Assembly (NCBI RefSeq): GCF_003350475.1
Contig: NZ_QQAV01000003.1
Coordinates: 150,063-214,062, forward strand
DNA length: 64,000 bases
Source of the DNA: Pseudacidovorax intermedius
GTDB taxonomy: Bacteria; Pseudomonadota; Gammaproteobacteria; Burkholderiales; Burkholderiaceae_C
Direction of reading: 5' to 3'
Shown: positions 6,954-15,947 of the stretch, one piece after another
How positions within the stretch are numbered: position 1 is the first letter of the stretch
Layout: each line of letters opens with the position of its first letter
The notes under the pieces: generated by a model
Database searches by the model: none
The model's input: only the letters and a program-made list of their open reading frames with translations
What the model was told of the DNA's origin: nothing
Position numbers and translations under genes: made by a program

Positions 6954-8561
6954 ATGTCCAAGAAAACCGTCGTCATCGGCTTCCTCGGCTCCCAACTCGA
7001 CTCTGGCCAGGGCGCCGGCCGCTGGGAGAAATGGCGCCCGACCATTTCACTCGTCCAGCACGACGACACGCTGATCGACCGCCTGGAGCTGCTGCACTCG
7101 GCCAAGCACACGGCACTCGCGCAGCAACTGGTGCGCGACATCGCCAACGCCTCGCCAGACACCCAGGTCAACCTGGTGCCGATGGACGTGGCCGACCCGT
7201 GGGACTTCGGCGAGATGTACGCGGCGCTCTACGACTGGGCGCGCGCCTACCGCTTCGACCCGGCGCACGAGCAGTACTGGGCGCACATCACGACAGGCAC
7301 CCACGTGGCGCAGATCTGCATGTTCCTGATGGTCGAGTCCCGCTTCATCCCCGGCGTGCTGCTGCAGTCGGCGCCGCCCCAGAAGCAGCAGGCGGGCAAC
7401 CCGGGTAGCTACACACTCATCGACCTGGATCTGTCCCGCTACGACGTTCTGGCCCAGCGCTTCAACCAGGCGCACGCCGAGGCGCTGGACTTCCTGAAAA
7501 GCGGCATCCCCACGCGCAACCAGCGCTTCAACGCCCTGATCGAAGAGATCGAGCGCGTGGCAATCCGGTCGCAAGCGCCCATACTGCTGACCGGCCCCAC
7601 GGGCGCCGGCAAATCGCATCTGGCGCGCCGCATGTTCGAGCTCAAGAAGTCGCGGCACCAAGTGCACGGTGATTTCGTGGAGGTCAACTGCGCGACGCTG
7701 CGCGGCGACAGCGCGGCTTCGACGCTGTTTGGCCACAAGAAGGGTGCTTTCACTGGCGCGGCGGCGGACCGGGCCGGCCTGCTGCGCACCGCCCACCAGG
7801 GCGTGCTGTTCCTCGACGAGATCGGCGAGTTGGGGCTCGACGAGCAGGCCATGCTGCTCAAGGCGGTGGAGGAGAAGCGCTTCTTCCCGATGGGCAGCGA
7901 CCGCGAGGTCAGCAGCGACTTCCAGCTGATCGCCGGCACCAACCGTGATCTGCGCGTCGATGTCGCCCAGGGTCGCTTTCGCGAAGACCTGTTCGCGCGG
8001 ATCAACCTGTGGGCATACACGCTGCCAGGCCTGGCGCAGCGGCCCGAGGACATCGAGCCCAACATCGACCACTTGCTGGCACGGTTCGCGACGGAGTCCG
8101 GTCGTGCGGTGCGTTTCAACGTGGAGGCAAGGGCCAGGTACCTGCAGTTCGCGCGGTCTGCAGAGGCACTCTGGAACGGCAACTTCCGCGACCTGATGGC
8201 CAGCGTAACGCGGATGGCGACGTTGGCGGATGGCGGACGTATCTCGACGGCTCTGGTCGATGCGGAGATTCAGCGGCTGCAGTGGCTCTGGAAGCCCGTG
8301 CAGGATGACCAGGCCGAGGCCGCGGTTGAACTGAGCTCGCTGCTGTCGCAAGAGATCGAGGGATCGCTCGATCTGTTTGACCGCCTGCAGTTGGAAGCGG
8401 TCGTGCACATCTGCCAAGCATCCTCAACGCTGTCGGAAGCAGGGCGCCGGCTCTTTGATCGGTCGCGCGCGCAGCGCACCGTCATCAACGACGCCGACCG
8501 GTTGCGCAAGTACCTGCTGAAGTTTGGGCTGGCTTGGGACCTAGTCAAGCGCCAGGGCTGA
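6954..8561 (+). CDS. rtcR: Sigma54-dependent transcriptional activator RtcR
   Basis: 535 residues, the usual RtcR length. Residues 1-180 form the CARF-like sensor domain of the family, with a conserved HITTGTH at 111-117; in studied RtcR proteins it responds to RNA ends carrying 2',3'-cyclic phosphate. Residues about 185-430 are the AAA+ domain: Walker A GPTGAGKS (214-221), the sigma54-contacting loop GAFTGA (264-269) and Walker B GVLFLDEIGE (about 283-292). A C-terminal helical region probably carries the DNA-binding helix-turn-helix. The gene diverges from the rsr operon and its 3' end lies 41 bases before the right garR repeat, so it marks the right side of the island. The start at 6954 has a weak ribosome binding site. 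Confidence 0.95.
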   Translation: MSKKTVVIGFLGSQLDSGQGAGRWEKWRPTISLVQHDDTLIDRLELLHSAKHTALAQQLVRDIANASPDTQVNLVPMDVADPWDFGEMYAALYDWARAYRFDPAHEQYWAHITTGTHVAQICMFLMVESRFIPGVLLQSAPPQKQQAGNPGSYTLIDLDLSRYDVLAQRFNQAHAEALDFLKSGIPTRNQRFNALIEEIERVAIRSQAPILLTGPTGAGKSHLARRMFELKKSRHQVHGDFVEVNCATLRGDSAASTLFGHKKGAFTGAAADRAGLLRTAHQGVLFLDEIGELGLDEQAMLLKAVEEKRFFPMGSDREVSSDFQLIAGTNRDLRVDVAQGRFREDLFARINLWAYTLPGLAQRPEDIEPNIDHLLARFATESGRAVRFNVEARARYLQFARSAEALWNGNFRDLMASVTRMATLADGGRISTALVDAEIQRLQWLWKPVQDDQAEAAVELSSLLSQEIEGSLDLFDRLQLEAVVHICQASSTLSEAGRRLFDRSRAQRTVINDADRLRKYLLKFGLAWDLVKRQG

Positions 8562-8602
8562 ACGATCAGGGTCAGCTCAGGCGCGATTCCTTGGGCAGTC
8601 GT

Positions 8603-8775
8603 GCGGCCAGCCGCATCCTGGAGGTGCATGGCGAGCGCATGATCACCCGCGGCTTCGCGCCCGGCTTTCGCATCGCCCTTCACCAGAAGGACCTGAACCT
8701 GGCCATGCAGAGCGCCCGCAGCCTGGGCGTGGCCCTGCCGCAGACGGCCGGCGCGGCGCAGCTGATGAACGCCTG
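8603..8775 (+). repeat. Right 173-bp direct repeat flanking the RNA-repair island
   Basis: Identical to 3-175. Identity starts at 8603 directly after non-garR sequence, so 8603 is the right junction of the island. Confidence 0.95.
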
Positions 8776-8872
8776 TGCCGCCCTGGGCCACGGCCAGGCG
8801 GACCATTCCGCACTCGTGCGCGCGCTGGAGGCCATGGCCAGGCATCCCGTCGCACCCGAGGCCGCCGGCTGA
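8603..8872 (+). pseudogene. garR: Displaced 3' fragment of garR (right island boundary)
   Basis: The frame encodes about the last 90 residues of a tartronate semialdehyde reductase and ends at TGA 8870-8872. Only the rtcR end and 41 bases lie upstream, so the N-terminal Rossmann domain is missing and the fragment is not a gene. It is identical to 3-175 over its first 173 bases, then diverges (ends ARHPVAPEAAG rather than AGHPVAPGHD). It is followed by ordinary chromosomal genes, so it is probably the native gene end cut off by insertion of the island. Confidence 0.85.
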
Positions 8873-8882
8873 CCCCCCGCCA

Positions 8883-9494
8883 TCAGCGGCCTGGGTCGAC
8901 CAGCGCCTTGGCGTCCTCGCTTCCCTCGACGCGGTCCAGCCGGCCCTGCGGGTTGAACTGGAGCGTCAACGGCTGCTCCTCCTGCATCGTGTAGTACGCC
9001 CAGGACAAGGCCGTGGCCGGCTCCGGCGTGAGCTCTGCCGAGGGGTAGCCCAGCGCCATCGCCACCTGCTCGCGCGTCATCCCCACCAGCACGCGGCTGC
9101 TGCGGACCGCGCGCTGCACATCGTCGGACCAGGAGGCCAGCCGGGTCGCGGGGTCCTGCGGCACCACGATGCGGCTCAACCACTCGCGCGCGCCGGTCGC
9201 GCTGCGCGAACCGGGGGTCACGTCGTCCGTGAATCCCATGTACGTGTTGCCGACATAGCCCCAGAAATAGGCATTGCGTTTGGTCTGCTCGATGCGCACC
9301 GGCCGGCCCAGCCGCGCCACCGGGCCGCCCAGCACATTGCTCGCATAGATGATGTCGCTTTGCACCGGCAGATTGCAGCAGAGATAACCGGTGATGGGGG
9401 GCTGCAGCCGCGTGGCGCAGCCGCCCAAGGCCAGCACGGTGGCGCCCAGCGCCAGGACCGCACGCCGGCGGCCCGCTCGGATGGAACGGATCAT
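8883..9494 (-). CDS. SmpA/OmlA (BamE)-like outer-membrane lipoprotein
   Basis: 203 residues from ATG 9494 (GGGAG upstream). The N-terminus has an RR-rich segment, a hydrophobic stretch and lipobox LGGC, so a lipoprotein is expected. The C-terminal part contains VLVGMTREQVAMALGYPS followed by a WAY.. strand and an LTLQFNPQGRL strand. This is the small alpha/beta fold of SmpA/OmlA domains, known to support envelope integrity or beta-barrel assembly. The middle part is not recognised. It stands alone, convergent with the garR fragment. The exact role is unknown. Confidence 0.65.
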   Translation of the reverse strand: MIRSIRAGRRRAVLALGATVLALGGCATRLQPPITGYLCCNLPVQSDIIYASNVLGGPVARLGRPVRIEQTKRNAYFWGYVGNTYMGFTDDVTPGSRSATGAREWLSRIVVPQDPATRLASWSDDVQRAVRSSRVLVGMTREQVAMALGYPSAELTPEPATALSWAYYTMQEEQPLTLQFNPQGRLDRVEGSEDAKALVDPGR

Positions 9495-9830
9495 TGTTGA
9501 TAACTCCCTTTTGTGGTGCTGCCGCCCTGTGCAGCCGAGATGTCTGCGCCCATACGGCAGCGGCAGTGTAGGAAGCCGCGGCCACGGCTCGCGACTCCGA
9601 CCGAGGCCCGCGGGACAAACCACCCCAGCCAACGCTTCGCCCACGCCAGCCCGGTCCGACACGGCCGAGAGGCCCACTGCCCGCCCGTTCGCCATGCATC
9701 GCTCCATGCCGGATCGGCATAAGGCATCCGAAGCCAGACACCCCCAGCCCTCGGCACGGGCACGGCCCGTGCGTTAGCCTCGGCCCCCCTTCCAACGATT
9801 CCGAACGTTTCCCGTCCCCAAGGAGATTGC
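9495..9830. promoter_or_regulatory. Divergent intergenic region upstream of the lipoprotein gene and maeB
   Basis: No gene is seen in these 336 bases. Two inverted repeats stand out near maeB: ATGCCG-GAT-CGGCAT (9706-9720), a possible operator, and GCACGGGC-ACG-GCCCGTGC (9754-9772), a possible hairpin in the leader. AAGGAG lies about 6 bases before the maeB ATG. Confidence 0.35.
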
Positions 9831-12131
9831 ATGTCCAAGCCGCTGTCCCCCGCAGAAGAAGCCCTGCGCGACGCTGCCCGTGAATACCACCGCGCCGGTG
9901 TGCGCGGCAAGATTTCGGTCACGCCCACCAAGCCGCTGGTCAACCAGCGCGACCTGTCGCTGGCCTATTCGCCGGGTGTGGCCTATCCCTGCCTGGACAT
10001 CCAGGCCGACCCCTCCAAGGCGGCCGAATACACCGCGCGCGGCAACCTGGTCGGCGTGGTCACCAACGGCACCGCCGTGCTGGGCCTGGGCGACATCGGC
10101 CCGCTGGCCGGCAAGCCGGTGATGGAAGGCAAGGGCTGCCTGTTCAAGAAGTTCGCCGGCATCGACGTGTTCGACATCGAGCTGGCCGAGCGCGATCCCG
10201 ACAAGCTGGTGGACATCATCGCGGCGCTGGAGCCCACGCTGGGCGGCATCAACCTCGAGGACATCAAGGCGCCCGAGTGCTTCTACATCGAGAAGAAGCT
10301 GCGCGAGCGCATGAACATCCCGGTCTTCCACGACGACCAGCACGGCACGGCCATCATCTCGGCCGCCGCCCTGCTCAACGGCCTGGAGCTGGTGGGCAAG
10401 AAGATCGGCGACGTGAAGATCGCCGTCTCGGGCGCCGGCGCCGCGGCCATCGCCTGCCTGGACGTGATGGTGGGCCTGGGCGCCAAGACGGCCAACATCT
10501 TCGCCTGCGACTCCAAGGGCCTGATCTACGCCGGTCGCGCCGGCGGCTTCGACGAGTCGAAGGCCCGCTATGCCCAGCCCGATACGGGCGCCCGCACCCT
10601 GGCCGACGTGGTGCAGCAGGCCGATGTGTTCCTGGGCTGCTCGGCGCCCGGCGTGCTGACGGCCGACATGGTCAAGACGATGGCGGACAAGCCCATCATC
10701 CTGGCCCTGGCCAACCCCGAGCCCGAGATCCGCCCCGAGCTGGCCAAGGCCGTGCGCCCCGACTGCATCATCGCCACCGGCCGCAGCGACTACCCGAACC
10801 AGGTCAACAACGTCCTGTGCTTCCCCTACATCTTCCGCGGCGCGCTGGACTGCGGCGCCACCAAGATCACGGAAGAGATGAAGCTCGCCTGCGTGCGCGA
10901 GATCGCCGACCTGACCAAGGCCGACATCAGCGAGGAAGTGGCGACCGCCTATGCGGGCGAGGAGCTGTCCTTCGGCCCCGACTACCTGATCCCGAAGCCG
11001 TTCGACTCGCGCCTGATCCTGCGCATCGCGCCGGCCGTGGCCAAGGCCGCCGCCGCGTCGGGCGTCGCCACGCGTCCGATCGAGGACCTGGATGCCTACC
11101 GCCAGCAGCTGTCGCGCTTCGTCTACCAGACCGGGATGGTGATGCGCCCCGTCTTCGCCGCCGCCAAGGTGGCCGAGAAGAAGCGCGTGGCCTACGCGGA
11201 GGGCGAGGACGAGCGCGCCCTGCGCGCCGCCCAAATGGCCGTGGACGAGGGCATCGCCCGCCCGATCCTGATCGGCCGCCCGGACATCATCGCCATGCGC
11301 ATCAAGAAGGCCGGCCTCAACCTGCGTCCCGGCATCGATGCCGAGGTGGTGGACCCCGAGAACGACCCGCGCTTCCGCCAGTACTGGGAGGCCTACCACC
11401 AGCTGATGGGCCGCCGCGGCATCAACCCGGAAGGCTCCAAGGCGATGGTCCGGCGCTCCAACACCACCATCGCCGCGCTGATGGTGCACCTGGGCGACGC
11501 CGACGCCATGCTGTGCGGCCTGGTCGGGCGCTTCGACAGCCACCTGAAGATCCTGGGCCAGCTGCTGGGCACCCAGCGCGGCGTGCCGGACTTCGCCACG
11601 CTGAACGCGCTGATGCTGGACAAGTACACGCTGTTCATCGCCGACACCAACGTGCACGAGGACCCGACGGCCGAGCAGCTGGCGCAGATCGCGCTGATGG
11701 CCGCCGAAGAGGTGCGCCGCTTCGGCCTGCCGCCCAAGGTGGCCTTCCTGTCGCATTCCAACTTCGGCACCTCCGAGCGCGCCTCGGCCCGCAAGATGCG
11801 CGTGGCCCGCGACCTGTTCGCGCAGATGGCGCCCGACATCGAATGCGACGGCGAGATGCACGGCGACGCAGCGCTGTCGGAATCGGTGCGGCGCGAGTCG
11901 CTGCCCGGCTCCTCGCTGACTGGCGAGGCCAACCTGCTGATCTGCCCCAACCTGGATTCGGCCAACATCCTCTTCAACGTGCTGAAGATGACCGGCGCCA
12001 ACGGCGTGACGGTGGGCCCGATCCTGCTGGGCTCGGCCAAGCCGGCCCATGTGCTAACGGCCAACGCCACGGTGCGCCGCGTGCTCAACATGACGGCACT
12101 GGCCGTGGCCAACGCCAACACCACGCGCTGA
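9831..12131 (+). CDS. maeB: NADP-dependent malic enzyme with C-terminal phosphotransacetylase-like domain
   Basis: 766 residues, the typical MaeB length. The N-terminal half (about 1-430) carries malic enzyme motifs: [15 protein letters not shown], the NAD(P)-binding GAGAAAIA and the metal-binding DDQHGTA. It decarboxylates malate to pyruvate with NADP. Residues about 440-760 resemble phosphate acetyltransferase ([20 protein letters not shown]), a domain that acts mainly in regulation by acetyl-CoA in this family. AAGGAG precedes the ATG. It is a single-gene unit, followed by a terminator at 12169-12203. Confidence 0.95.
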   Translation: MSKPLSPAEEALRDAAREYHRAGVRGKISVTPTKPLVNQRDLSLAYSPGVAYPCLDIQADPSKAAEYTARGNLVGVVTNGTAVLGLGDIGPLAGKPVMEGKGCLFKKFAGIDVFDIELAERDPDKLVDIIAALEPTLGGINLEDIKAPECFYIEKKLRERMNIPVFHDDQHGTAIISAAALLNGLELVGKKIGDVKIAVSGAGAAAIACLDVMVGLGAKTANIFACDSKGLIYAGRAGGFDESKARYAQPDTGARTLADVVQQADVFLGCSAPGVLTADMVKTMADKPIILALANPEPEIRPELAKAVRPDCIIATGRSDYPNQVNNVLCFPYIFRGALDCGATKITEEMKLACVREIADLTKADISEEVATAYAGEELSFGPDYLIPKPFDSRLILRIAPAVAKAAAASGVATRPIEDLDAYRQQLSRFVYQTGMVMRPVFAAAKVAEKKRVAYAEGEDERALRAAQMAVDEGIARPILIGRPDIIAMRIKKAGLNLRPGIDAEVVDPENDPRFRQYWEAYHQLMGRRGINPEGSKAMVRRSNTTIAALMVHLGDADAMLCGLVGRFDSHLKILGQLLGTQRGVPDFATLNALMLDKYTLFIADTNVHEDPTAEQLAQIALMAAEEVRRFGLPPKVAFLSHSNFGTSERASARKMRVARDLFAQMAPDIECDGEMHGDAALSESVRRESLPGSSLTGEANLLICPNLDSANILFNVLKMTGANGVTVGPILLGSAKPAHVLTANATVRRVLNMTALAVANANTTR

Positions 12132-12168
12132 GTTCCCGCCGCCGAAGACGCGCCAACTTGGCGCATCG

Positions 12169-12203
12169 ACGCCCCACGTGCGTGCACGCCGTGGGGCGTT
12201 TTG
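12169..12203 (+). terminator. Rho-independent terminator of maeB
   Basis: A 10-bp perfect stem ACGCCCCACG/CGTGGGGCGT with an 11-base loop is followed by TTTT. It starts 37 bases after the maeB stop. Confidence 0.9.
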
Positions 12204-12263
12204 CTGTCCGCTCCGGGATGACCCGAGTGCACCGCTTTGGCGCAAGGCTGAGGATCGCACCCC

Positions 12264-12290
12264 AACGGTGCAGGCACCGTTATTGCTTTT
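12264..12290 (+). terminator. Hairpin with T tract upstream of the ABC transporter operon
   Basis: AACGGTGC-AG-GCACCGTT is a perfect 8-bp palindromic stem, followed after ATTGC by TTTTT. It lies 30 bases before the binding-protein start, so it could be a leader attenuator or a second terminator for maeB. Confidence 0.5.
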
Positions 12291-12319
12291 TCCTGCCACA
12301 TCCCTCAGCGAGAGTCTTC

Positions 12320-13351
12320 ATGAACAAGCGACAAGTCCTGCAGTCCTTCCTGGCCGCCTCGGCCTTCGCCTTCGGCCTGGGCGCGGCCCATGCCCAGGCC
12401 ACCACGCCGATCAAGTTCCAGCTGGACTGGCGCTTCGAGGGGCCCGCCGCCCTGTTCCTGCATCCGGCCGCCAAGGGCTACTTCAAGCAGGCCGGTATCG
12501 ACGTGACCATCGACGCCGGCAACGGCTCGGGCGGCACCGTCACCCGCGTGGCCTCGGGCGCCTACGACATGGGCTTCGCCGACCTGGCGGCGCTGATGGA
12601 GTTCCACGCCAACAACCCCGACAGCCCCAACAAGCCGGTCGCGGTCATGATGGTCTACAACAACACGCCGGCTTCGGCCATGGCGCTCAAGAAGAGCGGC
12701 ATCACCAAGCCGGCCGACCTGTCGGGCAAGAAGCTGGGCGCCCCAGTGTTCGACGCCGGCCGCCGCGCCTTCCCCATCTTCGCCAAGGCCAACAACATCA
12801 CCAACGTCACCTGGACGGCGATGGACCCGACGCTGCGCGAGACCATGCTGATGCGCGGCGACATCGACGCCATCACCGGCTTCACCTTCACCTCGCTGCT
12901 CAACCTGGAAGCGCGCGGCGCCAAGGCCAGCGACGTGGTCGTGCTGCCCTACCCCGACTACGGCGTGAAGCTCTACGGCAACGCCATCATCGTCTCGCCC
13001 AAGCTGCTGGCCGAGAAGCCGCAGGTGGTCAAGGCCTTCCTGTCGGCCTTCACCAAGGGCGCCAAGGAAGTCATCGCCAACCCGGCCGTGGCCATCGAGT
13101 CGGTCAAGGCCCGCGACGGCATCATCGACACCAAGCTGGAGACGCGCCGCCTGCAGCTGGCCATCGACACCGTCATCAACAGCCCCGACGCCCGCGCCGA
13201 AGGCTTCGGCAACGTGGTGCCGGCGCGCCTGGCGCTGATGGCCTCGCAGGTGTCCGACGCCTACGGCACCAAGACCCGCGTCAAGCCCGAGGCCGTGTGG
13301 AACGGCAGCGTGCTGCCGCCGGCCGCGGAGCTGGCCATCCTGAAGAAGTAA
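12320..13351 (+). CDS. ABC transporter periplasmic substrate-binding protein (NMT1/SsuA/TauA family)
   Basis: 343 residues from ATG 12320, where a signal peptide starts (MNKRQVLQSFLAASAFAFGL, cleavage near AHAQA). The mature part has the NMT1/THI5-like type II binding fold: FQLDWRFEGPAALFLHPAAKG and IDAGNGSGGTVTRVASGAYD, which resembles the aromatic-binding loop of this family. Substrates include sulfonates, nitrate, pyrimidine precursors and purine-like compounds; none can be assigned here. It heads a three-gene operon with an ATPase (79 bases on) and a permease. The binding protein at 30898-31926 is a clear paralogue. Confidence 0.88.
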   Translation: MNKRQVLQSFLAASAFAFGLGAAHAQATTPIKFQLDWRFEGPAALFLHPAAKGYFKQAGIDVTIDAGNGSGGTVTRVASGAYDMGFADLAALMEFHANNPDSPNKPVAVMMVYNNTPASAMALKKSGITKPADLSGKKLGAPVFDAGRRAFPIFAKANNITNVTWTAMDPTLRETMLMRGDIDAITGFTFTSLLNLEARGAKASDVVVLPYPDYGVKLYGNAIIVSPKLLAEKPQVVKAFLSAFTKGAKEVIANPAVAIESVKARDGIIDTKLETRRLQLAIDTVINSPDARAEGFGNVVPARLALMASQVSDAYGTKTRVKPEAVWNGSVLPPAAELAILKK

Positions 13352-13430
13352 GCGGCGCCCGCGCCTTTCCTTCCTCGGCCTGTGGCCGGCCCGTCGAGGC
13401 CGGCGCAGGCCGGTTTCTTGTGCACCGCCC

Positions 13431-14273
13431 ATGGACACGCAAAACACCACGCCCTTCGTCGACTTCCAGGACGTCTGGCTCGCCTACAACGAGCAGTTGC
13501 TGCGCGAGAACCACTTCGCCGTCGAGGCCATCGACCTCAAGGTGAAGAAGGGCGAGTTCATCGCCATCGTCGGGCCCTCGGGCTGCGGCAAGTCCACCTT
13601 CATGAAGCTCACCACCGGCCTGAAGATGCCGTCGATGGGCAAGATCCGCATCGACGGCCAGCCGGTGACCGGGCCGCTCAAGATCTCGGGCATGGCCTTC
13701 CAGGCGCCGTCGCTGCTGCCCTGGCGCACCACGGTCGACAACGTGCTGCTGCCGCTGGAGATCGTGGAGCCCTACCGCTCCACCTTCAAGTCGAAGAAGA
13801 AAGAGTACGAAGAGCGCGCCCGCCGCCTGCTGCAGAAGGTGGGCCTGGCCGGCTACGAGGACAAGTTCCCCTGGCAGCTGTCGGGCGGCATGCAGCAGCG
13901 CGCCAGCATCTGCCGCGCGCTGATCCACGAGCCCAAGATGCTGTTGCTGGACGAGCCCTTCGGCGCGCTCGATGCCTTCACCCGCGAGGAGCTGTGGTGC
14001 ATCCTGCGCGACCTGTGGACCGAGCAGCGCTTCAACGTGATCCTGGTGACGCACGACCTGCGCGAGTCGGTCTTCCTGGCCGACACGGTGTACGTGATGA
14101 GCAAGTCGCCCGGCCGCTTCGTGGTCAAGCGCGAGATCGAGCTGCCGCGTCCGCGCGAACTCGAAGTCACCTACACCAAGGAATTCAGCGACATCGTGCA
14201 CGAGCTGCGCGGCCACATCGGCGCCATCCGCCAGGGCGTCGCGGGCGCACCCGCCACGCCACTGCCGCAGTAA
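13431..14273 (+). CDS. ABC transporter ATP-binding protein (SsuB/TauB type)
   Basis: 280 residues. Walker A GPSGCGKS, Q-loop in AFQAPSLLPWR, signature LSGGMQQR, Walker B MLLLDEPFGALD and the switch His in VTHDLRE are all present. It energises import of the substrate bound by the protein encoded at 12320. The start codon follows a 79-base gap after the binding protein, and the permease starts 22 bases after its stop. Confidence 0.93.
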   Translation: MDTQNTTPFVDFQDVWLAYNEQLLRENHFAVEAIDLKVKKGEFIAIVGPSGCGKSTFMKLTTGLKMPSMGKIRIDGQPVTGPLKISGMAFQAPSLLPWRTTVDNVLLPLEIVEPYRSTFKSKKKEYEERARRLLQKVGLAGYEDKFPWQLSGGMQQRASICRALIHEPKMLLLDEPFGALDAFTREELWCILRDLWTEQRFNVILVTHDLRESVFLADTVYVMSKSPGRFVVKREIELPRPRELEVTYTKEFSDIVHELRGHIGAIRQGVAGAPATPLPQ

Positions 14274-14295
14274 GAACGCTCAGGGAACCGTCCAT

Positions 14296-15063
14296 ATGAA
14301 CAACAAGTTGCTCGAACGCTGGTCGCCCTGGCTGCTGCTGGTGGCCGTGATCCTGCTGTGGCAGTTCGTCTGCTCGGCCTTTTCCGTCTCGGAATTCATC
14401 TTCCCCAGCCCCTGGCGCATCTGGACCCAGTTCTGGGAGTTCAAGACCATCATCGCCGGCCATGCCTGGCGCACCTTCTGGGTGACGATGGCCGGCTTCG
14501 GCCTGGCGATCGTGGTGGGCGTGCTGCTGGGCTTCGTGATCGGCAGCTCGCGCCTGGCCTATGCCGCCATGTACCCGCTGATGACGGCCTTCAACGCGCT
14601 GCCCAAGGCGGCCTTCGTGCCGATCCTGGTGGTGTGGTTCGGCATCGGCGTCGGGCCGGCCATCCTCACGGCCTTCCTCATCAGCTTCTTCCCGATCATG
14701 GTCAACATCGCCACCGGGCTCGCCACGCTGGAGCCGGAGTTGGAGGACGTGTTGCGCGTGCTGGGCGCCAAGCGCTGGGACGTGCTGATGAAGATCGGCC
14801 TGCCGCGCTCCATGCCCTACTTCTACGCCTCGCTCAAGGTCGCGATCACGCTGGCCTTCGTGGGCACCACGGTGTCGGAGATGACCGCCGCCAACGAAGG
14901 CATCGGCTACCTGCTCATCTCGGCCGGCTCGGCCATGCAGATGGGCCTGGCCTTCGCTGGCCTGATGGTGGTGGGCGCGATGGCGATGGTGATGTACGAG
15001 CTTTTCAGCGCGCTGGAGAAGCACACCACCGCTTGGGCACACCGGGGCACGCAAGGCGGCTGA
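14296..15063 (+). CDS. ABC transporter permease (SsuC/TauC type)
   Basis: 255 residues with about six hydrophobic segments and the BPD-transport cytoplasmic loop (region LEDVLRVLGAKRWDVLMKI, the EAA-type motif that contacts the ATPase). It completes the importer with the two preceding genes. The first segment (WSPWLLLVAVILLWQF) lies near the N-terminus. Confidence 0.92.
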   Translation: MNNKLLERWSPWLLLVAVILLWQFVCSAFSVSEFIFPSPWRIWTQFWEFKTIIAGHAWRTFWVTMAGFGLAIVVGVLLGFVIGSSRLAYAAMYPLMTAFNALPKAAFVPILVVWFGIGVGPAILTAFLISFFPIMVNIATGLATLEPELEDVLRVLGAKRWDVLMKIGLPRSMPYFYASLKVAITLAFVGTTVSEMTAANEGIGYLLISAGSAMQMGLAFAGLMVVGAMAMVMYELFSALEKHTTAWAHRGTQGG

Positions 15064-15144
15064 GCGCTGCGCGGGCGGATGCCGGGCGGGGCCCGACCTG
15101 CTCGGTATTCGGCGCCTGACCGCGGCGCCTGCGTGTCGCGCCGC

Positions 15145-15774
15145 CTATTTGCGCCGCAGCGCCGACTTGCTCGCCTGGGCCGGCGCCGCGGCCGCCGGCG
15201 GCGGCGCCAGCAGCGTGCCGAAGACCATGGCCACGAAATCGTCGTAGGGCTGGTCGCCCCGCACGACCTTGGCCCGGATCAGCGTGCCCTGCCACGCATG
15301 GAGGACGAAGCGGGCAAGGACCTTCGCATCGGCCGTGGTGGCGATCGCGCCCTGCGTCTGGGCCTCGGCGATGACGCTGGCGATGGCCGTGCTCCACAGA
15401 TGGAAGAGCCGGCCGAACTCGGCCCGCGAAGTCTCGTGGCTGTCGGCGATCTCGGAGCTCAGCGACCCCAGGAAGCAGCCGCTGCGATAGCCACGGTCCT
15501 TCATCGTCTTCCAGTTGGCACGGAAGTGGCGCCTTAGCCGCGCCAGCGGCGCCAGCTTCTCGTCGTGCAGCACCTCGATGCCGTTGCGGGCGATGTAGAC
15601 CTGCAGCGCTTCGAGCGCCAGTTTCTCTTTGCTGTCGAAGTGGTTGTAGAACGAGCCCTTGGGCACCCCGGCCGCATCGGTCAGGTCCTGCACGCTCGCC
15701 CCGTTGAAGCCATGCACCTCGAACACATTGAGGGCGGCATCCACGAGCTTGTGCCGGACACTGGGTCTTCCCAT
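15145..15774 (-). CDS. TetR/AcrR family transcriptional repressor
   Basis: 209 residues. The N-terminal ~60 residues form the TetR helix-turn-helix (LVDAALNVFEVHGFNGASVQDLT then GVPKGSFYNHFDSKEKL); the rest is the ligand-binding domain. The open frame extends much further upstream, but ATG 15774 starts exactly at the usual TetR N-terminus. A 19-bp sequence 67 bases upstream (15841-15859) recurs in opposite orientation upstream of the SnoaL-like gene at 17607-17978. It therefore probably controls itself, perhaps the divergent phospholipase D gene, and the SnoaL-like gene. Confidence 0.88.
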   Translation of the reverse strand: MGRPSVRHKLVDAALNVFEVHGFNGASVQDLTDAAGVPKGSFYNHFDSKEKLALEALQVYIARNGIEVLHDEKLAPLARLRRHFRANWKTMKDRGYRSGCFLGSLSSEIADSHETSRAEFGRLFHLWSTAIASVIAEAQTQGAIATTADAKVLARFVLHAWQGTLIRAKVVRGDQPYDDFVAMVFGTLLAPPPAAAAPAQASKSALRRK

Positions 15775-15840
15775 GGCTGATCGTCCTTGCGCGGGAGGTT
15801 GAACGGGCTCCGCATTGTGCCAGCCGGTCTGGCTGGACAT

Positions 15841-15859
15841 AATATGACCAGTCGTCTTA
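15841..15859. promoter_or_regulatory. Operator copy 1 for the TetR regulator
   Basis: AATATGACCAGTCGTCTTA matches the reverse complement of 18041-18059 at 18 of 19 positions. The core GACC-GGTC type palindrome is usual for TetR/AcrR repressors. On the minus strand it overlaps a possible promoter (TTGGAG, 16 bases, TATTAT). Confidence 0.75.
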
Positions 15860-15947
15860 GCTCCAATCCCTCGCATCGGTGGAGCAGGAGTGACGAGGCC
15901 CGAGCGCCGCGTCGCGCAGGCAGGCCCTCGCTTCAAGGAGATCACCG

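Noticed and set aside
270-8602. Prophage or integrative element with its own integrase
   Set aside because: No integrase, recombinase, phage or conjugation gene is present between the garR copies. Only the decayed IS3 remnant is seen.
9774-12050. Long antisense open frame (758 codons) opposite maeB and similar long frames opposite actP, acs, tamB and others
   Set aside because: High GC gives long open frames on the antisense strand. Their translations are rich in Arg, Gly, His and Ala and have no family motifs, while the sense frames are clearly recognised enzymes.
12204-12319. A third NMT1-type riboswitch ahead of the ABC binding protein
   Set aside because: The family context suggested it, but the conserved AGAAGCGTTCAGC and GGAAATTGCTC blocks are absent. 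Only a terminator-like hairpin is seen.
10277-13351. One open frame running from inside maeB into the ABC binding protein, as if a fusion
   Set aside because: The first two thirds are a shifted frame of maeB without protein-like composition. A signal peptide, maeB stop and terminator show that the real gene starts at 12320.
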